64,000 nucleotides of DNA from Dactylonectria macrodidyma (GCA_020744425.1 JAGMUV010000008.1:558001-622000), one strand, 5' to 3'. Positions 44,601 through 56,276 are shown, counted from the stretch's first letter. The notes: generated by a model from the sequence alone, not told the origin. Program-made: numbers and translations.

Positions 44601-47600
44601 TTAAGGAGCCTAGATATGGCTTATAAGTGGGCGTGACTGGCCATCTCTGATCTAGTAAGTTCGGCCATCTTCTTTTATAGAGAAATCTCACTATTCTTTA
44701 AGTACTACGTTAAAGTAGGAGAAGAGTCAGTCTTTAGCTGCATTAACTAGTATTTTAGGGCTGTTAAAACTAATGAGTGTGGTGCGCTCTATATCCATGG
44801 GTTACTGTGGTTGTAAGGGAATATATAACTAAGTTCAGTTCTGGCTAATATGTAAAGCGAGGAAGGAGCCTTATATTATAATCATATTACTGAGTATATT
44901 AATAGCGTCTTCTCTGAAGTATATCATCACTATTAAAATATAGCTTATAAGCTAATAGACATTATAATACGAATATGCAGGATCTGGACTAGGAGGCTTT
45001 CTATACTATTCGAGCGGAGAGATCGGTTATATTAGATATATCATAGCTAATGCAGGATAGTTAATAGTTCGCTACGTCCTTTAACGAAGAGGCCAACTTC
45101 TACGCTAGAGCTATGCAGATCTATACACACAGCCTGACGTATGTAAAGTACTCGCTAAGAAAGCGTAGAGGAAAAATAGGAGACCTGTGCCGCTTTAAGG
45201 CCCTGTGGAAGTTAGTAAAAAAGACAGCATTCGACCTAGACAGAGTGCTGCAGATCCGATATACATATAACATAGTGAATAAGTAGAATAAGGCGATTGC
45301 AATAAGGCTATAGCATAACCATAATATCTCGTTCATCATAACGCAGTATAAGACTATAGCGCTCATTTATTATTTAACGAATTATGCGACTAAGGTTAAA
45401 GATCTAGTGTAGAAGCGGGTAGTGGCTGCAAACGAGATGTTATACGCATTAGACGGCGAGCACGGACAGGATCATGTAGTAGCGGATCCGGGGAGCGCGG
45501 CTAGTGAGAATGAGGGTAGGCAGAATAAGATAAGACAGTTCTTAATGAAGGTAGCTAACTGGGTCTTCACGGAGCGGCCGTTATTATAGGTCGAGGTCGC
45601 CGCGCATCTGCTTAGATACTAGACCGAGTTCTCTAGCAACGCTGTGTAGATATTCGTAAACGTATCTATACTATACTAGCACGTTTTTCGACGATAGTAG
45701 CACCTGCGCCGTGCGAGCGATAAGGAAGCCTTAGACGGCGAGCTAATAAACGAAGCCGTGCTTATAGAGCAGGCGGGCTAGAGAATATCATACTTTGAGG
45801 CATATTCTTATCGTAAGGAGATACTCCGCGACCTGTGCTTATATGACTATATATCGCTTGTAATACTGAAGCGTAGGGCTAATGCAGGAGCATCTGCTGC
45901 CGCATGGGGTGAGATACCTTTCCCGGATGCTGCGCTATTTGCGGATAAATGGATACAGGGGCTGCGCCAGCCGGGCAAGCACTCTGTGGTTTGCCTAGAC
46001 GGATACCTGAGTATGGACTTTTCTGAGGATGATGATGCTAGGCCATGCTATAAGAGGTTCGTATAGCGTATACCATTCTATCCTCCTTCCTTTCCTAGAC
46101 TAAGCCGCCTTACTCCTCCTTCTTAGCTAACTTTTCTATCCTAGAGCTACTGTATAGTACTTGAGTCTATTTGTGCTGTAGGACTGCTTCCTATCTGAGT
46201 CATTAGGTAATATTAATAACATATAGATAAGGCAGAAGGCAGCGCTAAGCTAGAGGCTCTTATTCATACTTGATAATATCTAACTGCTTAAGCGATTAGT
46301 GAAAGATGTAAAGCGTAATGCTAAACAGTAGGCTACGTACTCTGGAGATAATAGACGTACAGTCAGTATTATAAGGCCGGGAGACAGTAGTAGTAGTAGT
46401 ATTAGTAATAGAGATAAAGAAATGCAAGCCGCATACTGTTATAATAATATCAGGGACGCTATATAACTGATTGACGTCTTGAGGAGTGCTGGTAGATCAA
46501 ACTAGATTATAGCTAGCTCGAAGGAGCTCTTAGCGATAATATAGTAGCTCTGCTAATTCTAGTACGCCGCTCTAGGTTCAACGTCTGAGCTGCGTGCCCA
46601 GATAGCATCTAAGCAGGGAGTAAGAATAGTGATCCTACTAGGAGTTCAGTTTACCGGATCCGAAATTCCAGTATAAAGGCTGCTAAAGTCTATTAAATCG
46701 CAGTAGAAAAGCGCTTTAAAAGAGATAGAGAGGATGATCCAGGGCATTCAGGGTCTGACCGATAGAAACATAGCCGGCCGTAATGCAGCCGTAGACGCCG
46801 TACTGAGCGGGTTTGGGGAGCAAGACGTCCAGCTGACTGTTACCGATACTGAGGAGAGTATGCAAGATAATGGCGCGACGGTTAGCATCCGGTTCGGATC
46901 GTCCACATCCTTCCTAGCAGCGGGGAGGCAGCTGGCGGAGTGCTTTACGCTTAATAGAAAGCAGTCAGTCGCCTTCTTACTCATCTGCCGGCAGCTTGAC
47001 CTCATACATAGTGGCGAGGGCACGCACGGCCAACCTGCTCCCCAGCTATACTAGTTCATCAGCGGCGAAGGCGGGACAGGGAAGTCGCGGGTTATCGAGG
47101 CACTCGTCAAGCTCTTTACTACTAAGGAGATCTCAAATTGCCTACTGGTTATAGCTATCTTAGGGACCGCAGCTGCTCGTATTAACAGTATTACGATCCA
47201 CTCAGCATATAACTTCTTTAAGGACGCATTGCGTATAAGCGCTAGTAGAGATAAGGGCATTGACAGGATAGGCACCTCTAACTCATCCGATCGCTACGTT
47301 AACAGCCCAGTGCGAATGGATTGGCAGGAAAAGCATCTGCTAATTATTGACGAGGTTAGCATGCTCAGAGCGCGCACTCTCTACATAGTGAACGAGCAGC
47401 TCTGCAGGCTTCGAGGGTCCCCAGAGGATTTTAGAGGTATTCCTATAGTCCTCTTCTGCGGCGATTTTCACTAGTTCCGTTCTATGCAAAAGAGGTCAAT
47501 CCTGCTCTCTAGCTCGGCCATCTCGTAGCTAGAGCAGGATTCGTTTAAAGTAGATTAGAGGCACTAGCATAATAAAGCACATTCCCTATAGAGGAAGTTC

Positions 47601-48590
47601 ACCACTATTATCATGCTAGACGAATAGGTCCGCGCTGCTAGCAACCTGGGGCTGCGAAGGCTATTAATGCAGATCCGGCTTAGAATCCAGGACTAGTCAG
47701 ACGTTGACCTGCTCAATACCTAGTGCTACTAAGAAGAGAGGCAAATTCTATAGGAGATAGGCATTATAGTAATAATACCGCTTAATAAAAACTAGTAGAA
47801 CCTGAATATAGAAGCCACCCTAGCCTTCTAATAGTAATATAAAGCAATACTGCGTATCTTCATATTAGAATATAAGTAGAAGGACAGCCAGCTGATGGAG
47901 GAGGAGGCACTCATAATCCTTAACCATAGTGATAATAGCGCTATCCCAGTGCCGGCCGTCTTCATATTCGTACTGGGCATGCCTATCATCATTAATAATA
48001 ACATGCATCAGGGCTTAAAGCTCGTTAACAGGGCTAGCTACATGGCCTTAGACGTCATTATAGATAAGGCATTTCCGGGCTATTAGGTCTTGGCCAATAC
48101 TATACTCCACTTCGGGCCTCCGGCGGGGATCCTGCTGATGGCGGAGACGACTCGGGATTTCTACTTCGTTAGCATGCCGCCCAGGACGATCCTACTAGTA
48201 CCAATGAGCGTCAAAGTAGAATACTAGCAGAAGCGGCCGTAGTAGTAGCATGACGTCACGCGGAAGGGCCTGCTATACACGCTAGCTTTCGCATGCACTG
48301 ACTACAAGGTCCAAGGGAGAACATTAAGCCGGGTAGCGCTAGAACTGCGCGGAACTAGGACGACGAGCATTAATAGTAAGATGGTGCTAAGCCAGTGCGA
48401 CCCGTATAGCCTATATGTTCAGCTATCGCGCTATATATTGCTTAATAGCATTATGCTAGTATTGAAAGTGTGTGAGCGGGACTTTATTAGGAATAAAATC
48501 CCTGCTAATATAGTAGCTGCGGAGGCTCAGCTCGAACTGCTAAGCTAGGAGACTGTAGAGAAAGCCTAGAGCTGGCTAGATGGGTAGAGG
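41640..48590 (+). pseudogene. Helitron 2 RepHel transposase, RIP-destroyed
   Basis: The frame parallels the Helitron 1 RepHel protein through dozens of TAG codons. The N-terminal zinc-rich part is visible near 42700-43450. The Rep part includes FVKTFLSLFPFGIGGPRLAE, LRRYGGRFITHYIFAFLVFN, FTLNPNN preceded by TAG where Helitron 1 has Trp, and VKVGEESVF. The HUH motif reads GALYIHGLLWL, with Tyr (44790-44792) for the first His. The catalytic tyrosines remain in IYYLTNYATK. The helicase keeps ISGEGGTGKSRVIEALV and HLLIIDEVSMLRART, with TAG just before FISGEGG where Gln or Glu is expected. It ends near 48590 after LYVQLSRYI. The start is not resolved. Missense and nonsense changes are mostly C to T at CpA or its complement. 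Confidence 0.85.
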
Positions 48591-49378
48591 ATATACTTAA
48601 GTGAATATAATAATAAGAGAAGCATACTATAAGTTAGTTTAAAGAGAATTAAAGAGAATGAAAGGATGAGGTTAAGCCTAAACCGTTCCTTCTTAAGATC
48701 TAATAAAATAGCCATATATATATAGTAAGCAGAGCAGTAATTAAAGTAAAGCTCTTAAGTTTAAGTATAATAGTATAAGACCTTTCGTTCTTTAAGGTAT
48801 ATAGAACTAAGAATGATTGATTAGTAATGATCCTAATGTCTGTAACTAATTTATAGATATATTATATCCTCCTTTTCATTCATTCTCCCTCCTTATCTCT
48901 AAATCTAAAGAGGCTAAGCCAAGATACTAGACCTACTGAACCTACAACAGACCTATAACGCTATTCTAACAATTCTAGTATTATTATAAGATATCTTCCC
49001 TTAAGGTGGCTGCCTGTATAATACCATCATACATGCCACGTCTCTAACACATAGAGGATCAATATTAGTATAAGCAAAGGGGTAGAAAAAGCTGATTTTA
49101 GGCGAATTAGAAGGCGCGAATGGCTATACTAATCAGAGCGAAGCTCTGAATTTCGGGGGCAACGGCATAAGACCTTTCGTCTCTTCGTTCCTCAAGGCAA
49201 AGACCTTCCTAACGGAAGGCATTATTGGGAAAACTTATGGATTAATGTAGAGTCAGCCTTCGGCTGAATAACATATATCCAATTTCACAAGCAGTAGAAT
49301 TTTCAGGGAGTTCGTATGTATATTCTAGATATGAAGTCTTAAAGGATTAGACTGTTGTAATAAGAAATGGGTTTAGGA
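48591..49378. other. AT-rich flank of Helitron 2
   Basis: TAG/CTA-rich, no genes. It contains two AAGACCTTTCGT-like words (48780, 49170) and the hairpin CAGAGC-GAA-GCTCTG (49123-49137), candidates for the Helitron terminus. The composition switches sharply to GC-rich at about 49385. Confidence 0.5.
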
Positions 49379-49605
49379 TTAGTATCCGATCCCTGCGTGG
49401 ACGGGCCGTCGGCGTCCGCTCAACTTCGAAAAAGGAAGCGACCCGGACAGTTTATTCCATGGCAACCCCCTCCGTAGTACAGCCCTGCGGACACCTACCC
49501 TATGCACCGCCGACGCAGCGTGAAAAGGCTGTGATGCGGCAGGCGGAAGCGAGACGGGTACCAAGCCGCTGCTATACCTCTGCTCAGGCCGGCCCATCGC
49601 GCCGG

Positions 49606-51255
49606 TCACATGGTCAGGAGCGGTGGCAACTCGGAGTCGAAGGGGCGTTTGTCGCGCGACTTGCGCTGGAACTCGCGGGTGATGGGGATGCGTAACTCGG
49701 CATAGTGCTGGAGCGCAAGTGGGAATTGATCAGGTGTGGCACCGCTCAAGCAGTCACCGAGGATCTGTGCATCTTGGATCGCCATGTTCGCGCCCTGGCC
49801 CTCGGTGGGCAGCATCGGATGTGCGGCATCGCCCAGGAGCGTGATGCGATTCTTGGTCCACACCGAGATCGGATCACGGTCGTACATGCCGAGGGCGAGT
49901 ACCTCGTCTTGATCGAAGCGGCGCACAATCTCCTGCACGCGTGGCTCGAACCCGGCGAGCCGCCCGATGAGTTCATCCCGGGTGGTCGTGTTGCGCCACG
50001 ATTCGGAGACGGCCTCCTTGGCGGGCAGGACGGCATCGAACGCAACGTACTCGCCACCGGCATAGGGCAGGACGATGAACAGCGACAGAACACCGTCCGG
50101 GTTCATCAGCAGCCAGTTGCACGGCAGCTTCTCGGGCAGCAGATCCTTGACCTTTTCGAAGGGCAGGGTGCCGCGATGTCCCTGTAGCCCGGAGAAGACG
50201 GCATCGGTCTGCATGATGAGCGGGCGGATCCGCGAGTGGATACCATCGGCGCCGACAACTGCCCCGGCGGTCGCAGTTCTCCCGTCAGAGAAAGCGAGTT
50301 CCACGTGGTCGCCCAGGTCAGTGACGCGGATGCACTTGTGCGACAAGTGGATGTGCTCGTGCGGGATTTCGGAGCTCAGCAGGTTGTGCAGGTCGGCGCG
50401 GTGGATCATGTCGGACCAGTTCTCATCCGGATCGTCAGTCTCGCTCGGGATGACGATTTCACCCATGGACGCGCCAGTGCGGCCGTCAAGCGAGAAGATG
50501 TTGCCGACCCGGCTGGTACAGGGGGTATAGCGATCCTTCAGGCCCCAGCTTTCGAGGATCTTGGCGGTTCGCGGACGCAGGCCGACGGCGGCTCCCAGTT
50601 CGCGCAGTTCCGACGCCTGTTCATAGATATCGATATCGAATCCTTCTCGCTGTAGCCGCACGGCTGTAGCGAGACCCCCGATCCCGGCACCGACAACCGC
50701 GATGTTCTTGTATTGGGACGTAGTGTTCCTCTTCCTCAAGCTTTCCGGCACAGAATCGGGCTTGACTGGAGGGGCGACCTTGTTGATACTGCTCCAGTGT
50801 TCTGCGAGCTTTCCATCCTCGATACGAAAGGCGTCGAAGACGTAGTAGTCGTAGGTTTCACCAGGGCGCTCGGCGTCGGGTTGAGGAAAGTAGGCCGAGA
50901 TGACCACCATATCACCTTCCGCGATCATCAAGGTGGGAGGGTTACGCATCTCCGCAGGCTCCGGCACGGGGCCATCGGGGAAGATCATGCGCACGAAGCC
51001 TTCTAGCCCAGCGCGACCCGGCGGCACATGGGCGCCGTGCTGGACGTAGCCCTCGGTCACGAAATCCTTGACTACATCGGCGTTCTGTCCGTCGAATACC
51101 CGCCGGTAAAAATTTCTCACAAGTTGCTTGTTTCGCTCGAGTGCGGTTTGGTCAGTCATTTCCGTCCCGATACTGGGATCACGGTCCCTGGTGGCGGGAT
51201 AGCCCAAGGATCCCACCGACGTCTCAAGCCGCTTCCCGATGCCGCCTTGATCCAT
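49606..51255 (-). CDS. SnoaL-like domain fused to FAD-dependent aromatic monooxygenase, bacterial-like
   Basis: A single uninterrupted 549-residue frame. The first Met is at 51253-51255; an internal Met at 51157-51159 (MTDQTALERNKQLVRNFYRR) is where a bacterial SnoaL-like protein would start. Residues about 33-165 form a SnoaL/NTF2-like domain (DGQNADVVKDFVTEGYVQHG). A short linker (SLRKRNTTSQYKN) leads to an FAD monooxygenase of the salicylate-hydroxylase type: IAVVGAGIGGLATAVRLQ (GxGxxG), GAVVGADGIHSRIRPL (DG motif) and ITLLGDAAHPMLPTEGQGAN (GD motif). Such enzymes hydroxylate aromatic rings with NAD(P)H and O2. The gene is GC-rich, intronless and free of TAG lesions, in sharp contrast to the RIP-mutated Helitron on its left. 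It may have been acquired from bacteria. The substrate is unknown. An MFS transporter lies 1.3 kb upstream. Confidence 0.85.
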   Translation of the reverse strand: MDQGGIGKRLETSVGSLGYPATRDRDPSIGTEMTDQTALERNKQLVRNFYRRVFDGQNADVVKDFVTEGYVQHGAHVPPGRAGLEGFVRMIFPDGPVPEPAEMRNPPTLMIAEGDMVVISAYFPQPDAERPGETYDYYVFDAFRIEDGKLAEHWSSINKVAPPVKPDSVPESLRKRNTTSQYKNIAVVGAGIGGLATAVRLQREGFDIDIYEQASELRELGAAVGLRPRTAKILESWGLKDRYTPCTSRVGNIFSLDGRTGASMGEIVIPSETDDPDENWSDMIHRADLHNLLSSEIPHEHIHLSHKCIRVTDLGDHVELAFSDGRTATAGAVVGADGIHSRIRPLIMQTDAVFSGLQGHRGTLPFEKVKDLLPEKLPCNWLLMNPDGVLSLFIVLPYAGGEYVAFDAVLPAKEAVSESWRNTTTRDELIGRLAGFEPRVQEIVRRFDQDEVLALGMYDRDPISVWTKNRITLLGDAAHPMLPTEGQGANMAIQDAQILGDCLSGATPDQFPLALQHYAELRIPITREFQRKSRDKRPFDSELPPLLTM

Positions 51256-52537
51256 TGTGAGTTTCTTGCCAGTCCATCAGCGTAGAGATCAAACAGATGA
51301 AATATCATACAAAAACGCAGCGACTGGAATATATATTTCCTTCTTTCCACGGGGTCAATCCCCGCAAGGATGAGTAGTCAGCCAAATGTAGCGGGGAACT
51401 TCCCTATACTTCCCCGACACTTCCCCGACACTTCCCCGATACTTTCCCGGAATGAGCGGTCAGAAAACGTGGTAATTTCGCTGTATTGCGTTCCTGATAG
51501 TCCAGATAACAAGCAGCTGATCGTACTTCTGTCAGATTGTATTGCGTTCAGCACAACCTTCCCAAATTCAATTCACAGTAAGGGCGCCATCAGCCTTATA
51601 TCATTGCATCCGATTCCACCTGATACGTAACATTCCGAGATCGCGCCAGCAACTACACCCTGGTTCCCCAGTATATCCTGTCGAAGCAAGCTAAAACATT
51701 ATGGAGTAGTATGCTGCAGAGTAAATGGATCAAAGATGTGTGCATCTGTGGTTCATGGCGGTTGTGATTCTTGAAAGGTTAGGTGTCACATATCGGGATA
51801 TCGGATTTCGGCGGCTATGACGGCCGTCAAGCTAGGCTTCTATCAGTGGATGGAGGATGATACTGAGAGACTGATCTTGGACTGAGGGGGATGCAATGGC
51901 GTTAAACTCAATACAGCATTAGCCCTCTGGTTAGTCCGTAGACAAGGATCTAATGAGTTAATTAGCTAACGTTAATAGAGAACAAATTGGTATGGGCCCA
52001 CTTGGGCTGCTCGAAAAGAATTGTCTTGGCGCGCTGGTTTTGTGTGCCACTCCTATGTAAATAAGCTCGGCAGAGGGTGAACCTTGGTCCTGTGGTAGAG
52101 TATCTGAGGATCGCCCACTTTTTGCTGTCAATTGTCTGTTTCGTGGCCCAAAGTCCAGTACTCATGGCCCCTTGGCCTCATACTTCTTTTGAACTGGACC
52201 AAGACCGTGACGCACATGTTCATCTGCTATCACCAGTTTGCTGATTACCGAGTTTGAAGAAGAGAAACGAGGCAGTTGACAGAACACAGATTAAGTGTAC
52301 TCTTCATGGGTAGGCAATAGGTAACTATGGTAACTGTAGATAGCACGTGCTGCATCGCGAAATCACTCTGCATTGGCCTCACTCTTCCTGAAAAACTGAT
52401 TACTCTAGAGGTAGAGGAAATCTTCTCAGGTACGTTCCTTGGCGGGTTTGTGATCATCACGCGCCGGAGAGAGGATCGGCGTTCAAACGACTCCTCCAAC
52501 CCTGCACCGCACTCGCTGTTCTGATGAAGCCATCTTC
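51256..52537. other. Intergenic between monooxygenase and MFS transporter
   Basis: No gene is recognised. It holds about four tandem copies of a 'CTTCCCCGACA' word (51398-51450) and the 27-base dispersed word at 51783-51809. The left end should contain the promoter of the monooxygenase. Confidence 0.4.
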
Positions 52538-54516
52538 CTAGGAATAGACTCCTGAGAAATTCTGCAAGACCTGTAGCTTCGATACGAACTGCCGGTTCAC
52601 CTTGCCAAATATGTCTGCGATGGCTCATGTCAGCAAGCGCTTCTTTGATGGGCAGAATTGACAGCACTGACACATTGGAAAATTTGTAATCAGGAGGCCC
52701 ATGGTGGCGATCCCCCAGACTTCGAAGACAATTGCTGGGCCGGACTTGGTTACCCAGTCGCTCATGAAGTACGAGAACGAGTAGAAGATATAATTCTTAA
52801 TGCACATCGAAAGGACAAAGATTTCGGTCGCATGTCCACGGTGCGCATCACTAAACCCGAAGACCCATGGTTAATTGATGGACCCAAGGGAAACAGAACA
52901 GACTCACATGATGTATAGGGACGACGACGTCGAAACAATCGTCACGCCGGCGGCAATGAGGCCATGACAAACCGATCCAATGTAGTACGCTTGCGGCTGA
53001 TTAGTCTTCAAGGCCCACATGAAGACGAAATATCCAATTGCCGCGAGTACCGCACCCAAGGCTTGAATGACGATACGGAATTCAGCCTCGAAAACTCCAT
53101 TGTTGCGTTTTACTAGGACATTCGAAGATGCGTCGCAAAGCTTGGCGCCGGCGACTCCTCCAAGAAAACCGCCGATGAGTGCTACCGTGGGTCAATATCA
53201 TTTCCGTTTAGCACCAGTGGATCTGCCTACCTCCGACATAGAAGTACCCGATTTCTGATGCGTTGCGATTGTAAGGAGGAGCCCCCCAGATCTGAGCCAG
53301 AATGTACGCAAGAGTTCCATAGAATCCCTTTTCTTTTGTAAGCACATGACGAGTCAGTAGGTTACGGTAGTGGACACTTACCACCGGGATGCCGCCAACG
53401 AGAATTGCCTGTCACACGATCAGTACAGCCCGGGCCAACTTTAGAAGGGTGATATTTACCCAGATGACTGCCGGGTTTACCGCTGTCACAAAAGGGGCAG
53501 CCAGAGCCTTAAAAAAGGAGCCTGGGTATACACCACTCGTGAACGCCAAGCTCTGTACGTAAGTTTTCTTCGCGTATACAGGTTGACTTTCTGTCTCTGG
53601 CGTCTCGACATGCTCTGAGGATATTCCCTTCATGTGTGCCTCTGACATGTCTTGGACTGTCGGTTGTTCCGGAAGAGTGGATCTGAACTGGGTTTCTGGG
53701 AGCCAGAAAAATACTCCGATGGCACCGGCAATAACGAAAGGGAGGTTGATGATAACCATGTACTTCCATCCCAGATTATTTGTGATGGGGCCACTAACAA
53801 TAGAAACGAGAGAAGACATGCATGTCAGTGTCAGGACGACTAGACCAGTCCGAGAAGCACGCTCGTGGACAAAATATCTATGCAGAAATTAGCGATATGC
53901 GGCCTAAAGCAGGTCGAGGTAAATTTTCAGACAGACGAACATATCACCTAGAACAGACAAGGAAAGGCTTTCATATGCTGTTGTCCCAAAACCTTGAAGC
54001 AAACGTCCAGCAAGCAAGCCATTGTAGCTGTCACCACATACAACGCAGGCAATGCCGCCGATGATCCCCATCGCTGAGGCGAAAAGAAACTGCGGGCGCT
54101 TGCCAAACTTGTGGGCAAGTGCGGAAACTATTGGCCTTTGGAATTCAGTCAGCCTCGGAAGGTGATGGTGAGTCGGAATCAGACACCTACCCCAAAACAG
54201 CGGTAACCAGAACCTGATATGCCGATAGTAGAGTGATCTGCGTCAGAGGTCGTTGGAAGACCTCCGCCAGTACCGTGAGCGAGGAGGCAAGAAGCGGCGG
54301 CGGAACAGCTGCCAGAATGATGGTGTTGATAAAGATGACAGCGAAGACGCTGTCCTTCTTCCATTTTGGCCAGTTCTGTCTCTTTATTAGAGGTGTTTTT
54401 GCACTTGCGTACCTCCGAAAACCGTTACTTACCAATGGATCATTAGGGTCATCTGAAGGCTGTGGAACGAGAACTATATTTTCGCCCTGTTCTTTTTTAC
54501 TGCATGTTCGATTTGA
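52538..54516 (-). CDS. MFS transporter (fungal DHA1-like), intron-rich
   Basis: Plasma-membrane 12-helix facilitator. The N-terminus has the family signature VLVPQPSDDPNDPL, then after a canonical intron (54376-54432) NWPKWKKDSVFAVIFINTII. Next come GPIVSALAHKFGKRPQFLFA (via an AAG acceptor), GRLLQGFGTTAYESLSLSV and YFVHERASRTGLVV. The mid-loop is the long acidic stretch after FFWLPETQFRS. The C-terminal half gives AILVGGIPV, GFYGTLAYILAQIWGAPPYN (AAG acceptor), ALIGGFLGGVAGAKLCDASS, KNYIFYSFSYFMSDWVTKSG and, after a last intron, IFGKVNRQFV to TAG 52538-52540. No in-frame stops are seen in the exons. I could not find an in-frame ATG upstream of VLVPQPSDD, so a small 5' exon is likely. The substrate is unknown. 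It may export products of the neighbouring monooxygenase, which is speculation. Confidence 0.85.
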
Positions 54517-55143
54517 TGCATCGCTGACTCGGGAAGCTAAGGTACCTTGACAACAGTGTGCTTAAGGTAGGAAATATCTCCACGCCCTGTTTTATCGATA
54601 AGGATAGCAGTTCCAGGGAGATGGGTCTCCACCTCAACATCAACAATTCCCAAAGGCATTGCCGATGCTTAAACGTTGACTTGATAGATATGTTAAGCTG
54701 TGCAAGCCAGAAAATATTTGCAGATGGAGAGGTCCAACAGTCAGTTGAGACAGGAATTTGGTCTATAAATACCAAACTTTTTCTCCAGCCGGCTGTACCC
54801 CGGACCCCACAATCGATCCGAGCTATGCCCGCCCAATAAACGTTTCGGGGAGTCTGCGGATGCGATTCCGGTTCTGGCAGCCCCCCGTCAAAGTCGTCAG
54901 GACGCGCGCCAAGCACCTCGCCACCCCCGCAGCTTCGCCTTGCCCCGGAGGGGTTTGGTCCCCCCGGACCCGAACCTTCCGGATCCAATACACCCGTCAG
55001 CACCGGGGCGGCATCGGCCATGGTACCAAGAAAACCAACACACAGCACGCCAAGACGTTTGTTCGGGCAGTCCGCCCTGTATCGTTTCTGGTGCCAAAAA
55101 GTGACAAAGGTTTTATCAATAGAATTTCAATCTCTCTAATAAT
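54517..55143. promoter_or_regulatory. Upstream region of the MFS gene
   Basis: This 0.6-kb stretch is GC-rich in its right half and carries no gene I can support. On the minus strand GGTATTTATAGACC (54759-54772) is a plausible TATA box for the MFS gene. A missing first exon may lie here. Confidence 0.4.
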
Positions 55144-55177
55144 TATGGGAATTGATAGGGGGGCATGATGTTTTTGA

Positions 55178-55211
55178 TACGGGGGCATGACCTTACGGGG
55201 GCATGACTTTT
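55178..55211 (+). repeat. Left TIR of the 1.3-kb element
   Basis: TACGGGGGCATGACCTTACG plus GGGGCATGACTTTT. Inverted match to 56451-56484 with two transition differences. Confidence 0.85.
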
Positions 55212-55796
55212 TACAACACCCTATTGGCTGACTTTTCCTCGACCCATAAATACTTTCTCGCGAAGGCGGAGTGACTAGCTGTCTTAACAGCACCTTTTTC
55301 TTACTTCGTCTTCCTGACCCTCTGGATCTTAACGTATCAGGGCATATTAAGAGATCTTACTTTCGACTGTAAGATAAACGCTCTATCGCTCGCTCGTAGG
55401 AAAACATCCGACACTCTATTCTCTAACCACTATAGAAGGAAGGATATCCTCGTCACTGTTAACTAGCTCCCATTGACTCCTCGTCCTCCGGATGCTGGGC
55501 TGCGTCCTCCGACCGCTAGCACGCACCCCTGTTGTTCTTCCAGATCCGAGAGTGGCTAATTGACTACGTGTCTGGCGCTGGGTTGACATGCTAACCTGAC
55601 TACTGCTTCGAGACTCGGCGATACCTGTAGCGTCTGTATGGGTGATCTGCGTTATGGAGAGTACGGCGGAGATCCGTAGGCTTCTGAACTGAGCGGTGAC
55701 AACCCCATCTCTCTCGCTAAGCGCGCACTCGTTCGTACGACTGGGCAAGGTCAATAGTCAGTCTCCGGCCTTCTCCAATGACCTCTTGTACTATCT

Positions 55797-56276
55797 TCAT
55801 AGCAGATTAAAATTCGGCTCTCGTTGCGGTCCGGGGCCGTTGGGCTGACTCTGGTGGGGGGTAGGGAGGTAAGGGATCGAGTTCGGGGCCTGGAATAGGC
55901 GCTCGAACTCGTTGGCTTTGTGTTTGCCCCGACGGGAAGTCAATTTGGAGGTGAATCTGGTAATCGAAACGCAGGTCCCACGCAGGCTCGTAGAGACCCT
56001 GCGAGCCACGGGCTGTGGGAAGGTCGAGAAAGTCTGTGGATAAGAAGCAAAGAGATTGCCTAGGGTGTCTTCGTCGCCAACTCCGTAGTATTGACCGATG
56101 TCCGTCGCGGTACTGCTCGCAGAGTGTGGTCGGTTTGCGAGTAGCGGAGGGCTAAATCTGACTTGTCGGCTTGTTCGCTGTCGTTTTTCGCGATGTAATT
56201 GATCGCTAGGGCTAGAGCTTTGCGATCTACGAAGCCCTATATGTCGTTCAAGCGGTAATAGCCCAGGTGAGGACAT
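55797..56276 (-). CDS. Unknown protein inside the TIR element
   Basis: A frame of about 159 residues from the ATG at 56274-56276 (MSSPGLLPLERHIGLRRSQS) to the TGA at 55797-55799. It is Ser/Arg/Pro-rich and mostly disordered by appearance (REKRQRTSRQVRFSPPLL; SKLTSRRGKHKANEFERLFQ). I recognise no domain and no transposase signature. Just downstream, another frame gives MKIVQEVIGEGRRLTIDLAQ, and a further frame in the original phase (55416-55754) is also Ser/Thr/Arg-rich. These may be parts of one gene split by an intron or lesions. It may be gene cargo or the remnant of an element-encoded protein. Confidence 0.4.
   Translation of the reverse strand: MSSPGLLPLERHIGLRRSQSSSPSDQLHREKRQRTSRQVRFSPPLLANRPHSASSTATDIGQYYGVGDEDTLGNLFASYPQTFSTFPQPVARRVSTSLRGTCVSITRFTSKLTSRRGKHKANEFERLFQAPNSIPYLPTPHQSQPNGPGPQREPNFNLL

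Larger units (their letters stand above)
39178..49230 (+). mobile_element. Helitron 2, RIP-degraded, same architecture as Helitron 1 in opposite orientation
   Basis: Contains the divergent second gene (-), an AT-rich spacer and the RepHel pseudogene (+). The boundaries are estimates. Words resembling the hairpin end of Helitron 1 (AAGACCTTTCGT) occur at about 48780 and 49170, and CAGAGCGAAGCTCTG at 49123-49137 is a further stem-loop, so the 3' end is probably near 49.2 kb. Stops are overwhelmingly TAG. Confidence 0.7.

Noticed and set aside
49379..49609. Small minus-strand frame downstream of the monooxygenase
   Set aside because: GC-rich DNA makes chance frames common, and no motif is visible. 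It is probably 3' flank of the transferred segment.
49606..51255. Bacterial contamination as the reason for the GC-rich monooxygenase
   Set aside because: Not excluded, but the contig continues on both sides into fungal sequence and the gene uses a fused architecture. I kept it as possible transfer with a read-spanning check.
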